Shown piece after piece: positions 15,730 through 24,586 of a DNA stretch of 64,000 nucleotides. Within the stretch, counting starts at the first letter, position 1. Every line of letters begins with the position of its first letter. The position numbers were made by a program, and so were the translations under genes. The notes beneath the pieces were generated by a model. It searched no databases, had not been told where the DNA came from, and saw only the letters and a list, made by a program, of their open reading frames with translations. This stretch comes from a virus, in the IMG/VR virus record IMGVR_UViG_3300012147_001040, positions 1 through 64,000 of that record; one strand, written 5' to 3'.

Positions 15730-15971
15730 GTTTATTCTTATATTTAAACCCCTCTACAAACCTTATAAATATTTTATGGAGTAACCCCGATAACTCTGCG
15801 GATTCAGTTACTAAGAAGAATTCCTTAATAAAATAAATTCAGCACAGTAATATTAAAGGGGGAGTGAGGGGTTCGATACCCACATACGGTAACTGTACGA
15901 CCTCTACATTCTGCCCGTCTCATTTAAGTAACCTCTTGTTAAACTCCCCATTTATATTTTCACATGACTTT
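15730..15971 (-). other. Promoter-driven 240-base stretch without a clear gene (possible small RNA)
   Basis: Between promoters 15972-15999 and 15697-15724 I see no convincing gene. A 31-codon frame begins MRRAECRGRTV at 15927 with only a weak AGAGG. Two small nested stems are visible on the minus strand: AGTAAC...GTTACT around CCG...CGG (about 15780-15813), and GGGT...ACCC at about 15871-15882. The stretch may encode a small RNA, a peptide, or be a relic. Confidence 0.35.
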
Positions 15972-15999
15972 AATATAAACATCCTTTATGTTTTGTCAA
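15972..15999 (-). promoter_or_regulatory. Vegetative-type promoter (TTGACA-16-TATATT)
   Basis: TTGACA at 15999-15994 and TATATT at 15977-15972, spacer 16. It overlaps the end of the HNH gene (stop at 15986) and points into the gene-poor stretch 15971-15725. Confidence 0.85.
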
Positions 16000-17011
16000 G
16001 TATTTTATTTTCTGTTCTACAGTTATTAACACTTTTCTTCTTTAGTTCCGGCAGCGTACACCCGTATAGTTGATGTGCCACATTATAATGACAGTCTTCA
16101 CACAAGCCCCATAAATTATCTTTATCAAGCTGTAAATGGGGATGAGTAGATACTGCTTTTTCATGGTGTAGATCTGTTATTTTATTTTCACCACACATTT
16201 CACATATACCATTAGCTCTTTTTATTATTTCTTCACGCAGTTCTTGTGGTATAAATTCTCTAAGAGATTTAGTAGGTATAGCCCCATGACTGGCATATAT
16301 CGGACAAGCTAACTTACACTCTTCAGAACAATAAAGACTATGTTCACCTTGACCTATATTTTCTAAAGCATACACTCTATGATATACCTGTTGTTTAGTT
16401 GGAATAAAATAATTTCTACAGAACCTACATTTTACCTTTAACGAATTACCGTCTTTAGCTAGTTTAGGGGATTCTTCTTTAGTTAATTTATAATGAGTAT
16501 TAGTATATATAGCAGAAGAATTTTTATATAATTTTTTGTATTCTGTTAGATCTTTTGCAATACTTATTTTTTTATTACCAGATAAACATTTTTTAGAACA
16601 ATTTTTAGAGCAAAATAACCATCGTTCTGATCTACCTATTGAATTTAATGCATTTAGTCTATTTGATACCCTTACTGTAGTTGGAATAAAGTAGTTTCTA
16701 CAATATTTACATTTTACTTCTAGAGATACTTCATCTTTAGCACATCTTGGTTGTTCATCTATTGTTAATTTTAACCCATATAAATTATATTCAGCAGGTT
16801 TTGTTTGAAAAGATTTTTGACTTTGTCTTCTAAACAATTTTTGTTTTTTTGTTAAAATCCTAGGATTATTCTGCCGATTTTCTTTTTGTTTTTTGGCTTC
16901 ACATACTTTACACCAACTTCCTACACTGAAAGATCTCTTCGCATATGAACCTACTTTCCAAAATTCCCACAGTGCTTTATGTTTTTTACATTTTGTACAA
17001 ATTTTCCACAT
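15986..17011 (-). CDS. HNH homing endonuclease (type A, two zinc modules)
   Basis: A 341-residue nuclease. Order: N-terminal knuckle CTKCKKHK and CKVCEAKK; a first zinc module (about 70-150: LTIDEQPRCAKDE, CKYCRNYFIP, FCSKNCSKKC); a second copy (about 175-245: LTKEESPKLAKDG, CRFCRNYFIP, YCSEECKLACP); then the HNH domain CEMCG, DLHHEKAV, CEDCHYNV. The catalytic HH is present. It shares the zinc module with the genes at 10296 and 48704 but has it twice. Its ATG overlaps the GIY-YIG stop (TAATG), so the two nucleases are coupled. Confidence 0.85.
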   Translation of the reverse strand: MWKICTKCKKHKALWEFWKVGSYAKRSFSVGSWCKVCEAKKQKENRQNNPRILTKKQKLFRRQSQKSFQTKPAEYNLYGLKLTIDEQPRCAKDEVSLEVKCKYCRNYFIPTTVRVSNRLNALNSIGRSERWLFCSKNCSKKCLSGNKKISIAKDLTEYKKLYKNSSAIYTNTHYKLTKEESPKLAKDGNSLKVKCRFCRNYFIPTKQQVYHRVYALENIGQGEHSLYCSEECKLACPIYASHGAIPTKSLREFIPQELREEIIKRANGICEMCGENKITDLHHEKAVSTHPHLQLDKDNLWGLCEDCHYNVAHQLYGCTLPELKKKSVNNCRTENKILDKT

Positions 17012-17988
17012 TATTTATATCCCCATTTAAATCCACCTGCGGTTTTTTGTTTCCCTCTACACACCTTATAAATACCTTCATAATGAATACCAATTATTTT
17101 AGCAGCTTTCATTGCAGATGGGTATTCTTTAATGAAATTTCCTTCCAGGTCGTACTGTATTGTAGGTTTACTCACAGCTTTTTTTAATTTATTAATATTA
17201 TCTTTACTTGGTGTTCTTTTAATATATTCTGGAACGTTTTGTTTTTCTAATGGGTCATCTATATACCGCCATAAAAATTCTTTAGGTAATCTGGTCTTCC
17301 CTTCACAGTTATTTAATATTAAAGTAGCACTTAAACCAGTGTCTTGTGAAGCTTTTGTAATAGATGAGTACCCTTTAATTAAATCCCCATCTAAATCATA
17401 TTGTAAAACAGCCTTTGGTTTTAGTAAAGTATTCCTAATTAAATTAATATCTAATTTTTTCTTAAAGCCATCAGATTTTAATCGCCACACAAACCCACCA
17501 ACCTGTTTAACTTTTTTACCGTTACAACAATTAGATATATTTGGTCTATCAAGTCCTAATTTTTCAGCCGCACATCTAATAGACTTCCAAGCCTTAATAA
17601 AATTACCATTTAAATCATATTGTAGTACCGCTTTATTATTCTTTCTAACTCTACTGTTTATAGTATTTTCAGATTGTTTATGTCCTGAACAACCTCCGCC
17701 CCCTGACGTAGAGTTATACCCGAAATGTTTATTAAAAGTATTATATTTATTTATATAGTAACACTCAAAAGTATTTAATTCAGCAATATTGTTACATCTA
17801 ATTATAATATCAATCTTAAAAGCGTCCAGTCCGTACTTCTTCATTGCCCTATACAAATAGTAATCTTCTCCATTTATTGCGGATCTACGATGTTCATTCA
17901 TACGTTTTGTAAAATTAATAGTTTGCCCTATGTATGACTTACTATTTATTGTATTAGTTAATTTGTAAATAACTCCAAATATTTTCAT
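17011..17988 (-). CDS. GIY-YIG homing endonuclease with NUMOD-type repeats
   Basis: A 325-residue nuclease. The first about 90 residues are the GIY-YIG domain: GVIYKLTNTINSKSYIGQT, then the conserved Arg in FTKRMNEHRR and a Glu in TFECYYINKY. The rest holds repeated DNA-contact units of the NUMOD1/helix-turn-helix kind: VLQYDLNGNFIKAWKSI, VLQYDLDGDLIKGYSSI and IQYDLEGNFIKEYPSA, each followed by a helix and a GGF.W-like end. The start MKIFGVIY (17988) has AAGGAG 9 bases upstream inside a strong hairpin; an upstream ATG at 18027 is less likely. Freestanding homing nuclease next to the ribonucleotide reductase gene. Confidence 0.88.
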   Translation of the reverse strand: MKIFGVIYKLTNTINSKSYIGQTINFTKRMNEHRRSAINGEDYYLYRAMKKYGLDAFKIDIIIRCNNIAELNTFECYYINKYNTFNKHFGYNSTSGGGGCSGHKQSENTINSRVRKNNKAVLQYDLNGNFIKAWKSIRCAAEKLGLDRPNISNCCNGKKVKQVGGFVWRLKSDGFKKKLDINLIRNTLLKPKAVLQYDLDGDLIKGYSSITKASQDTGLSATLILNNCEGKTRLPKEFLWRYIDDPLEKQNVPEYIKRTPSKDNINKLKKAVSKPTIQYDLEGNFIKEYPSAMKAAKIIGIHYEGIYKVCRGKQKTAGGFKWGYK

Positions 17989-17998
17989 AATATTTAAC

Positions 17999-18045
17999 TC
18001 CTTATTAGTAATATTTATATAACACATACCTACTACTAATAAGGA
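17999..18045 (-). promoter_or_regulatory. Hairpin masking the ribosome binding site of the GIY-YIG gene, with an embedded TATAAATA
   Basis: A perfect 12-bp inverted repeat (17999-18010 with 18034-18045, 22- to 23-base loop). On the minus-strand RNA, five of six bases of the AAGGAG (18003-17998) are in the 3' arm. The loop holds TATAAATA (18019-18012), the T4 late-promoter core; a start about 6 bases further would give an RNA lacking the 5' arm. The arrangement is the one known for T4 I-TevI. Promoter function is inference. Confidence 0.6.
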
Positions 18046-18072
18046 AGTTAGTTAAATATATATATATATATA

Positions 18073-21000
18073 CTAACTACACCCAGCATATCCACAAGAG
18101 GGACAAGTAAAGCATCCACTCTGAAATATAATGTCTTTAGATCCGCAATCTGGGCAGGACATACCCAGTTCTCCATTTAAATCTGTTACATAGCCCATAA
18201 GGTGTTTTTTTAATCTAAAAACAAGAGTGCCTGGTCCAGCATTGTCTACTCCACCTAACGCCTTAACAATGTCAATCATAGGAGTATTATGACGAAAAAG
18301 AAACCCAAGCATACGTCCTATTTTTACATGATTAGATTGTCTAGCAAACTTCTTTTCTACCTCTTCTAATTTCTCATCATCTAATTTATATTTTTTAGCT
18401 ACTTTTTTTAACTCATCAATTGCATCCATAGTTATTTCTGTCTTAGAAACAGTGTTTGTTGAAATAAAACACGCAAATGGTTTTCTCATCTCAATATCCA
18501 TAAATGAAAAATGTACGTACCATTTAGAACCATTACCACGTAAAATGACCCCTTTGGATGGGTACTCTTCAGGAAGTTTAACAACATCATGTATAATATT
18601 ACCATTTTCATGTCCCTTAAAAGCATCCAAAAACTCTTCTTGCCTTTCTTTAATCTCTTTAACCTTATCTTTCTTTTTAGACTCAAGAACAGCTATAGAA
18701 GTACCTTCACGATAAGTAGTACACCCTTTAATTCCTTGCTTATGGACCTTACTATACAACGCTTTAAAATCATCAAAAGATATGTCATTGGGTAAGTTGA
18801 TCGTTTTACTACTTGACTGATCAATATACTTACTTACAGTATTCAAAATAGTAAAATGTTCTTGTACAGACAGCTTTGTAGCGGTAGTAAATTCAGTTTT
18901 GCCGTGCTTCAAAGCCTGATAATATCCATAATCTCTAATAGTTTCAGCTTTACATAATCCTTGATTCTTATCTATTCTATATTCACCATCTGTAGATATA
19001 AGAACAATTTCATCAGCAATACTTTCTTCTTTTAAATAATCTGTTTCAAACCATTCTCCTTTATGTATAGATGGGTATTTAAAATCCATAGGCTTTCCTT
19101 CTATCCTATTCCATCTAGTATACTCTGTAGAAAATACTGGTTCTAACCCACCAGATACATTGCCAGCAAGAATTGCTAGAGTACCAGTAGGAGCTATAGC
19201 AGCAACGGCACTATTACGTAAACCGTATTTTCTAATAAGGTCGAGTGTCTCCTCGTCTAAAACTTCCCCATGTTTCACATAACCAGTCTCTAATAATTTT
19301 TCATCATAAAGGGCAAAAGGACCCCTTTCTTTAGCAAGCATGGCGGACTTTTTATATGCGGTATTCATAAACAAATGGAGCATCCATTCTGTAAACTCAA
19401 CACTTTCTTTTCCACCATAACGAATGCCCATCATCATAAACAAAGAAGCTAGTCCACAAAAACCAAGACCAATCTTTCGTTTCATCTTAGAAGCATCTTC
19501 ATACATAGGCAATGGGTAATCTGATATGTCGATTATATTATCTAAAGCTTCAACCATAATATTTATATCTAACATAAGAAGTTGGTCATTAAATATACCT
19601 GTTTCAATGTCGTAGTAACGCACCAAATTTAAGGACCCTAAATTACATACATCACCAAGGTCGTACAAAGCCCCTTTGTGTTCTACAATACCGGTGTTTC
19701 CGGGTACTTCTCCACATTGTCTGGTACTAAACCCATTACAAATAACAGAGTGATAATCTTCTTGGGTTAAACAATACACATCTTCTTTTCCTATAAACTC
19801 TATTGCCTTAATTTTTTCATAGAATTTTTGTTTGTGTATAATTTTGTCTTCTTTCCAAGAAAAAAACTTATCATTTTTATACGGAAGCATGAATCCTATT
19901 TGGCTCATAAAACTATCTCTACTACCGCTAAAAAGTATCAACTCATAATTATCTTTACACCAATATTTCTTTAGCCCTCCCAGTCCATCAGGAAGTTTTC
20001 TATAGTCAGCTTTTCTACGTAAGTTAATATTAGATCTAATACCAAAATTAGATAGTAAAATTTGTACATCTTTAATTAGGCTTGGCATAGAACTATTTAA
20101 TCTAATAGAACAACCTGACCTAATAGAACTAATGTTCACAGTACCGTCCGCCTGAAATAACCCCTGAAGATACCCTTTTACAAAATCCTTAGTTCCCTTA
20201 AATATAAATTCTGGGACTTCTTCTTTAATAGACAATAAACCAAACTCTTCAAAAATTCTGTAAAGAACCGCTGATTTAATCTCATACATATCTTTACTCT
20301 TAATATAACGAGCTTTTACTGTAGTATCTGAATAGTGTCCTCCGTATTCTCTTATCAAAGTATTAGTGGTCTCTACAAGTTCATCTATTAATACATTATC
20401 TTTCCCCCACAATCTAATGTAAACTTTATTATTCTTACAATTGTATTTTTTATCCCAACCTTCGTATATAGTACCATCACCTGCTATTATTCCTATAAGT
20501 CTCCCAAAAGATAAATTACCGTTCTTCCCAAAACCACATAACCCAGAACAAATATCTACGCTATCCCCAACCTTAAGGTCCTTTAATTCTTTTGGACCTT
20601 CGGGGGTATTAAACTCGTGGTAATCTGTAGTTTTAATTTCATATCCCGCAGAAGTAGTCAATTTAAATACATCTCTATCTTCACCAGTCTTATATACATG
20701 AGTAGTCTTTAGCAGTGTGGTGCCTATAGAACCATCTATTTGTCTATTATCAGCATAAACCTCATTAGACCCACCTTCTTTATACAAGTCATATATACGC
20801 TCCATACCTTTAGATGTATGTAATAACATGTCTCCTGTAAAACAAGGATTAGTTGCGCTAATACTACTACTCAAGTAATTAACATTATCCATTTTTCTAA
20901 TTGTGTCAATAAACAATAACCCTGGTTCATTTCTATTATAACTACTCTTCAAAAGAAGTTCCCACAAATAATTAGCTTTTACTGTACGATATACTACAGT

Positions 21001-21741
21001 AGGATAACCTTTATCTGCCCACTTCTCGAAGTTACCATCCCACTCTTTCTCATACTTTTCAAAATTAATATCTGGAAACCAAAGATCCCAATCAAGATCA
21101 TTTTCCACACAGTACATAAATGCGTCTGATATTAAAACCGACATATTCATTTTAGTCAGTCTATTAGGAGTGGATTTAGTTGTAATAAACTCCTCAATGT
21201 CTGGGTGATTTACATTCATCGTTACCATAGTAGCACCTTTTCTAATACTATTTTTAGACGGCACCCCTTGATACGAATCATTTTTATCAACACTACCTGA
21301 TGTAATAACTTCAGAAACTTTATCAAAAATCTCTAGGAACTTTATTGCTCCTGGTGAAGCTACACCTATCTTCCTAATCAACGTCTTAGCTGGCCTAAAA
21401 AAATTGGCACAGAACCCAACTCCTCCTTCTGTTTTCAGCGTGCACGCATACTTAGTAACCATATCCATAATCCCTTCTAATGAGTCTGGATCTTTTGTCA
21501 CAGACTCAATGAAGCAATTAAAAAGTGTCAACCCTTTTTCATCTACACCTATATTAGAATTAATTCTTCCACCAAATAAAGTCCTAAAATCTAAAATTGA
21601 CCCTTTTAGTTGGTGCTTTTTATCCCCGTCATCTGGGAAAATAGAGGACGAAATCCGTTCACAAAAACCATCGTATGTCTCATCTTTATACTTATACTTA
21701 TTCTCCCAAATCTTTTCTTGAAAACTGTCTACAAATGTCAT
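18073..21741 (-). CDS. nrdJ: Class II (cobalamin-dependent) ribonucleotide reductase with intein
   Basis: Reduces ribonucleotides to deoxyribonucleotides. The precursor has 1222 residues; removal of the intein (residues 300-675) leaves about 846. Seen: redox Cys76 in LFNCFIESV, the SATNP/CGEVPG active-site loop split by the intein, so the +1 cysteine of splicing is also the thiyl-radical cysteine, the barrel strands ending AAIAPTGTLAILAG, and a C-terminal CPDC...CPSCGYAGC, usual in NrdJ. No small subunit or activase gene is in the window, consistent with class II. It is cotranscribed after polymerase and dUTPase. Confidence 0.93.
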   Translation of the reverse strand: MTFVDSFQEKIWENKYKYKDETYDGFCERISSSIFPDDGDKKHQLKGSILDFRTLFGGRINSNIGVDEKGLTLFNCFIESVTKDPDSLEGIMDMVTKYACTLKTEGGVGFCANFFRPAKTLIRKIGVASPGAIKFLEIFDKVSEVITSGSVDKNDSYQGVPSKNSIRKGATMVTMNVNHPDIEEFITTKSTPNRLTKMNMSVLISDAFMYCVENDLDWDLWFPDINFEKYEKEWDGNFEKWADKGYPTVVYRTVKANYLWELLLKSSYNRNEPGLLFIDTIRKMDNVNYLSSSISATNPCFTGDMLLHTSKGMERIYDLYKEGGSNEVYADNRQIDGSIGTTLLKTTHVYKTGEDRDVFKLTTSAGYEIKTTDYHEFNTPEGPKELKDLKVGDSVDICSGLCGFGKNGNLSFGRLIGIIAGDGTIYEGWDKKYNCKNNKVYIRLWGKDNVLIDELVETTNTLIREYGGHYSDTTVKARYIKSKDMYEIKSAVLYRIFEEFGLLSIKEEVPEFIFKGTKDFVKGYLQGLFQADGTVNISSIRSGCSIRLNSSMPSLIKDVQILLSNFGIRSNINLRRKADYRKLPDGLGGLKKYWCKDNYELILFSGSRDSFMSQIGFMLPYKNDKFFSWKEDKIIHKQKFYEKIKAIEFIGKEDVYCLTQEDYHSVICNGFSTRQCGEVPGNTGIVEHKGALYDLGDVCNLGSLNLVRYYDIETGIFNDQLLMLDINIMVEALDNIIDISDYPLPMYEDASKMKRKIGLGFCGLASLFMMMGIRYGGKESVEFTEWMLHLFMNTAYKKSAMLAKERGPFALYDEKLLETGYVKHGEVLDEETLDLIRKYGLRNSAVAAIAPTGTLAILAGNVSGGLEPVFSTEYTRWNRIEGKPMDFKYPSIHKGEWFETDYLKEESIADEIVLISTDGEYRIDKNQGLCKAETIRDYGYYQALKHGKTEFTTATKLSVQEHFTILNTVSKYIDQSSSKTINLPNDISFDDFKALYSKVHKQGIKGCTTYREGTSIAVLESKKKDKVKEIKERQEEFLDAFKGHENGNIIHDVVKLPEEYPSKGVILRGNGSKWYVHFSFMDIEMRKPFACFISTNTVSKTEITMDAIDELKKVAKKYKLDDEKLEEVEKKFARQSNHVKIGRMLGFLFRHNTPMIDIVKALGGVDNAGPGTLVFRLKKHLMGYVTDLNGELGMSCPDCGSKDIIFQSGCFTCPSCGYAGCS
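19717..20844 (-). mobile_element. Intein in the ribonucleotide reductase (LAGLIDADG)
   Basis: 376 residues from CFTGDMLLHT to CNGFSTRQ, inserted in SATNP/CGEVPG. Block B-like TTDYHEFNTP precedes two LAGLIDADG motifs, LIGIIAGDGTI and LQGLFQADGTV. The C-terminal residue is Gln rather than Asn, and Arg replaces the usual penultimate His. Such C-terminal Gln inteins are known and can be active. Confidence 0.92.
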
Positions 21742-21750
21742 ATTCTTCTC

Positions 21751-22962
21751 CTAATATCTTTTATTTACTATTGCTTGATACCACGCTTTATGCCAGCTCC
21801 TATCTTTGTTCGCTTTACTATTACAAGAACGACATATGGTTATTAAATTACTAGGTTTACAGTCTTTCTTGTCGTAATTAATGTGATGGATAGTTAAATC
21901 GTTTGGATTTTTAGAATTACAGTACGGATTTAAACATTTATTTCCATCACGATTTCTTATATCTTTTTTATAATCTAAGTCTTTCCAGACTTCACAATAA
22001 AGCTCGAAGGATTTACCTCCTCTCCATTGTTGATTACCAGCACCAAAACTATCCAAGTGTGAACAAACCGGACACCTATGACCATCCGCCCAATCATAAA
22101 ACCTAATTGTACCTTTATGTCCTAAAGGGCATATATAGTTTAGCTTTGTTTTATTGTTTTTATATTCACCACTTAAAAGGGTATAACCCTCCAATTCAAA
22201 AAAACTTCTTACCTCTTTAATAGTTTTCTTCATTTTACCAGAACATTCTGGGCATCTATTACCTTGTTTCCAATTACCCCAAACCATACTACAGTGATGC
22301 CCTTTATCACAAACATAATCAAGTTTAGAGTTATTGTTAATATATTCAGTGCTTAGTAATATGTAGCCTGCCTCCTTAAAAGAATTTTTTACAAGATCAT
22401 AGGATGGTTTAACATTATCACTACAATAAAAACATCTTTTACCTTGTTGCCAATCATTCCACATAATACTGTGATGATGCCCTTTTGGGCATTTAAAAAT
22501 CAATTTAGTATGTGCATTTTTATACTTTTCACTAAGTAAAATGTAACCTTCTTTTTTAAAAGAATTTTTAATAAAAGAAAGGCTATGTCTTCTGTTATTT
22601 ATTGAGCACTTATTACATCTACTACCAGACTTCCAATTTTTCCAACTTATCGAACCTACATGCCCATTAACACATCTATAATCTAACTTTGTGTGTGCAT
22701 TTTTATAACACTCACTCAATAAAAAGTAGCCTTCTTTATTAAAGGCGGTTTTTATATCACGTATATCAGGCTTAATAACTCCTGAACAGTACGGACATCT
22801 ATAACATGTTTGCCAATTTGCCCAAGTAATACTGTGTTTATGTCCATTAGGGCATATATAATTTAATTTAGTGTGAGCATTTACATACTCCTCACTAAGG
22901 AGGGTATAGCCCTCCTTCTCAAAAGATTTTTTAACAAAACTATATGTTAATTTTTTTGACAT
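21751..22962 (-). CDS. HNH homing endonuclease with five zinc-ribbon repeats (type B)
   Basis: A 403-residue nuclease with five tandem repeats of about 60 residues. Each has a helix F-KEGY-LLS-EY-N, then CPNGHKHS, ITW-NW and RCPYC, so each should hold one zinc through CxxGH...CxxC. The C-terminal domain (SFELYCEVWKDLDYKKDI, NRDGNKCLNPYC, LTIHHINYDKKDC, CRSCNSKANKD) is an HNH nuclease with intact HH. Its ATG overlaps the dUTPase stop by one base and it ends 10 bases before the reductase gene. Paralogues: 23527, 43995, 52784. Confidence 0.88.
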   Translation of the reverse strand: MSKKLTYSFVKKSFEKEGYTLLSEEYVNAHTKLNYICPNGHKHSITWANWQTCYRCPYCSGVIKPDIRDIKTAFNKEGYFLLSECYKNAHTKLDYRCVNGHVGSISWKNWKSGSRCNKCSINNRRHSLSFIKNSFKKEGYILLSEKYKNAHTKLIFKCPKGHHHSIMWNDWQQGKRCFYCSDNVKPSYDLVKNSFKEAGYILLSTEYINNNSKLDYVCDKGHHCSMVWGNWKQGNRCPECSGKMKKTIKEVRSFFELEGYTLLSGEYKNNKTKLNYICPLGHKGTIRFYDWADGHRCPVCSHLDSFGAGNQQWRGGKSFELYCEVWKDLDYKKDIRNRDGNKCLNPYCNSKNPNDLTIHHINYDKKDCKPSNLITICRSCNSKANKDRSWHKAWYQAIVNKRY

Positions 22963-23438
22963 TACTTATCAGTAGACCCAGAACCTCCAACCCTTGTAAC
23001 ATCGCTATTACAATTATCTGATTCAAGGAACTTTTTGAATATACCTTGCACTACCGCATCACCTTTATTAAATACCCTAGTTCTATCACCGAAGTTCCAA
23101 AGAAAAATACCTATATTACCATCATTTTTTACATTACTATAGTAATCACTATCAATAATTCCTACAATATTTTTAATCCTTATCTCATTTTTATTTGCAA
23201 GAGATGACCTAGGGTAAACCTCAAGTACTTCATCATCTAGCATATATGCTTTTACATCTGTCCAAATAAACGCACCTTCTCCAGGTAGAATTTCTACATC
23301 AGTGGGCAGAAAAAAATCGTACCCTGCTGATTTAGCAGTACCTCTCAACGGAAGTGTAACTTCTTCACATACTGAATAAGCCTTCAGGTAATCTTTTGCT
23401 ACTACTTCAAATCCTCTAGTTCTTTTTACTTCTTTCAT
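22962..23438 (-). CDS. dut: dUTPase
   Basis: Hydrolyses dUTP to dUMP, keeping uracil out of DNA and feeding thymidylate synthesis. Motifs in order: SAGYDFFLP (1), YPRSSLANKN (2), GIIDSDYYSN (3, catalytic Asp and Tyr), GDAVVQGIF (4) and RVGGSGSTDK (5). The 158-residue product from ATG 23438 (AAAGGA 9 bases upstream) starts MKEVKRTRGFEVV as usual for the family. The frame stays open upstream to 23543, but that stretch has no ribosome site. It lies between two type B HNH nuclease genes. Confidence 0.92.
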   Translation of the reverse strand: MKEVKRTRGFEVVAKDYLKAYSVCEEVTLPLRGTAKSAGYDFFLPTDVEILPGEGAFIWTDVKAYMLDDEVLEVYPRSSLANKNEIRIKNIVGIIDSDYYSNVKNDGNIGIFLWNFGDRTRVFNKGDAVVQGIFKKFLESDNCNSDVTRVGGSGSTDK

Positions 23439-23526
23439 AATTAATTTTCCTTTTACGTCCAAGTTAATTGTATTTGTACCCTGGTAATCTGTATATACTT
23501 CTATAGTCTTTTTTTCTACTGAATTT

Positions 23527-24585
23527 TTAATACCTATAATCATATCGTCTATACAATAGCGCTTGATACCAAGACTTATGCCAGTTCCTGTCTGTATTTG
23601 CTTTAGAGTTACAAGAACGGCACACCGTAATTAAATTACTAGGCTTGCAGTTCTTTTTATTATAATCAATGTGGTGAATTGTTAGGTCGTTTTTATTCGA
23701 TGAATTACAATATGGATTCAAACATTTATTATCATCCCTATTTCTTATATCCTGTTTGTATTCTTTGTCTTTCCAGGCTTCACAATAAGGTTCGAAGGAT
23801 TTTCCACCTTGCCAATTAGGGTGCCCTGAACCACATCTAGTTATTGATAGGTTTATACCTTTACAGGTAGGGCACCTATAACCAGTTCTCCAATTACCCC
23901 AAGTAATACTATGTCCGTGCCCTTCAGAACAAACATACTCAAGTTTAATATGTGCATTTTCATACTTTTTACTTAATAAGATATAACCTTCTTTTTTAAA
24001 CTCCTCTTTTATATATTCAATTGTTTTTTTATTATTACCAACACAATAAGGACATCTACAACCTGATACCCAATCCCTATAAGTGATACTATGAGAGTGC
24101 TTATTAGGACATATGTAATCAAGTTTAGTACTGCTATTTTTATACTCCTCACTCAGAAGAATGTACCCCTCTTTTTCTAAAGAATTCCTAACTGTATCAA
24201 AACTCGGCTTCAAGTTACCATGACAGTAGTAACAACGGTTTCCCGAAGCCCAATCATCCCATCTTATTGAGTGTTTATGCCCTTTAGGACAAATATATTC
24301 TAGTTTTTGTTTATTATTTTTATAAACAGTAGTTAATAAAGTGTACCCTTCATTATAGAAAGCCTCTCTTATCTTATCTAATGACAGTTTTCTCTTATCG
24401 AAGTTACAAAACCTACACCTATGTCCTAATAACCAATTACCCCAAGTAATACTATGATAATGACCTCTGGGACACCTATAATCAAGTTTGTTGGTATACC
24501 CCTCGTATTCAGTACTAAGTAAGGTGTATCCTTCTTTTTTAAAATACTCTTTAATGAGTGTAATATTGTACTTCTTATTAGCCAT
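23527..24585 (-). CDS. HNH homing endonuclease with four zinc-ribbon repeats (type B)
   Basis: A 352-residue paralogue of the genes at 21751, 43995 and 52784. Four repeats (starting YNITLIKEYF, LSLDKIREAF, SFDTVRNSLE, TIEYIKEEFK) each carry CPxGHxHSITW-NW and a CxxC. The HNH end reads NRDDNKCLNPYC, DLTIHHIDYNKKNC, CRSCNSKANTDRNW. The start MANKKYN at 24585 lies one base after the polymerase stop, with AGGA inside the polymerase end. The frame is open upstream to 24615. It separates polymerase from dUTPase. Confidence 0.88.
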   Translation of the reverse strand: MANKKYNITLIKEYFKKEGYTLLSTEYEGYTNKLDYRCPRGHYHSITWGNWLLGHRCRFCNFDKRKLSLDKIREAFYNEGYTLLTTVYKNNKQKLEYICPKGHKHSIRWDDWASGNRCYYCHGNLKPSFDTVRNSLEKEGYILLSEEYKNSSTKLDYICPNKHSHSITYRDWVSGCRCPYCVGNNKKTIEYIKEEFKKEGYILLSKKYENAHIKLEYVCSEGHGHSITWGNWRTGYRCPTCKGINLSITRCGSGHPNWQGGKSFEPYCEAWKDKEYKQDIRNRDDNKCLNPYCNSSNKNDLTIHHIDYNKKNCKPSNLITVCRSCNSKANTDRNWHKSWYQALLYRRYDYRY

Positions 24586-24586
24586 A

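Noticed and set aside
15841-15900. A tRNA, because GGGTTCGATACCC on the plus strand looks like a T-arm
   Set aside because: The stem does not form five pairs, and no matching acceptor, D-arm or anticodon arm was found within 80 bases on either strand.
18073-21741. Class I reductase (NrdA)
   Set aside because: NPCGE active-site loop, C-terminal CxxC...CxxC end and absence of a small-subunit gene favour class II.
21751-24585. A CRISPR array or DNA satellite, because of the regular repeats
   Set aside because: The repeats are about 180 bases, diverged and in frame; they encode the zinc-ribbon modules.
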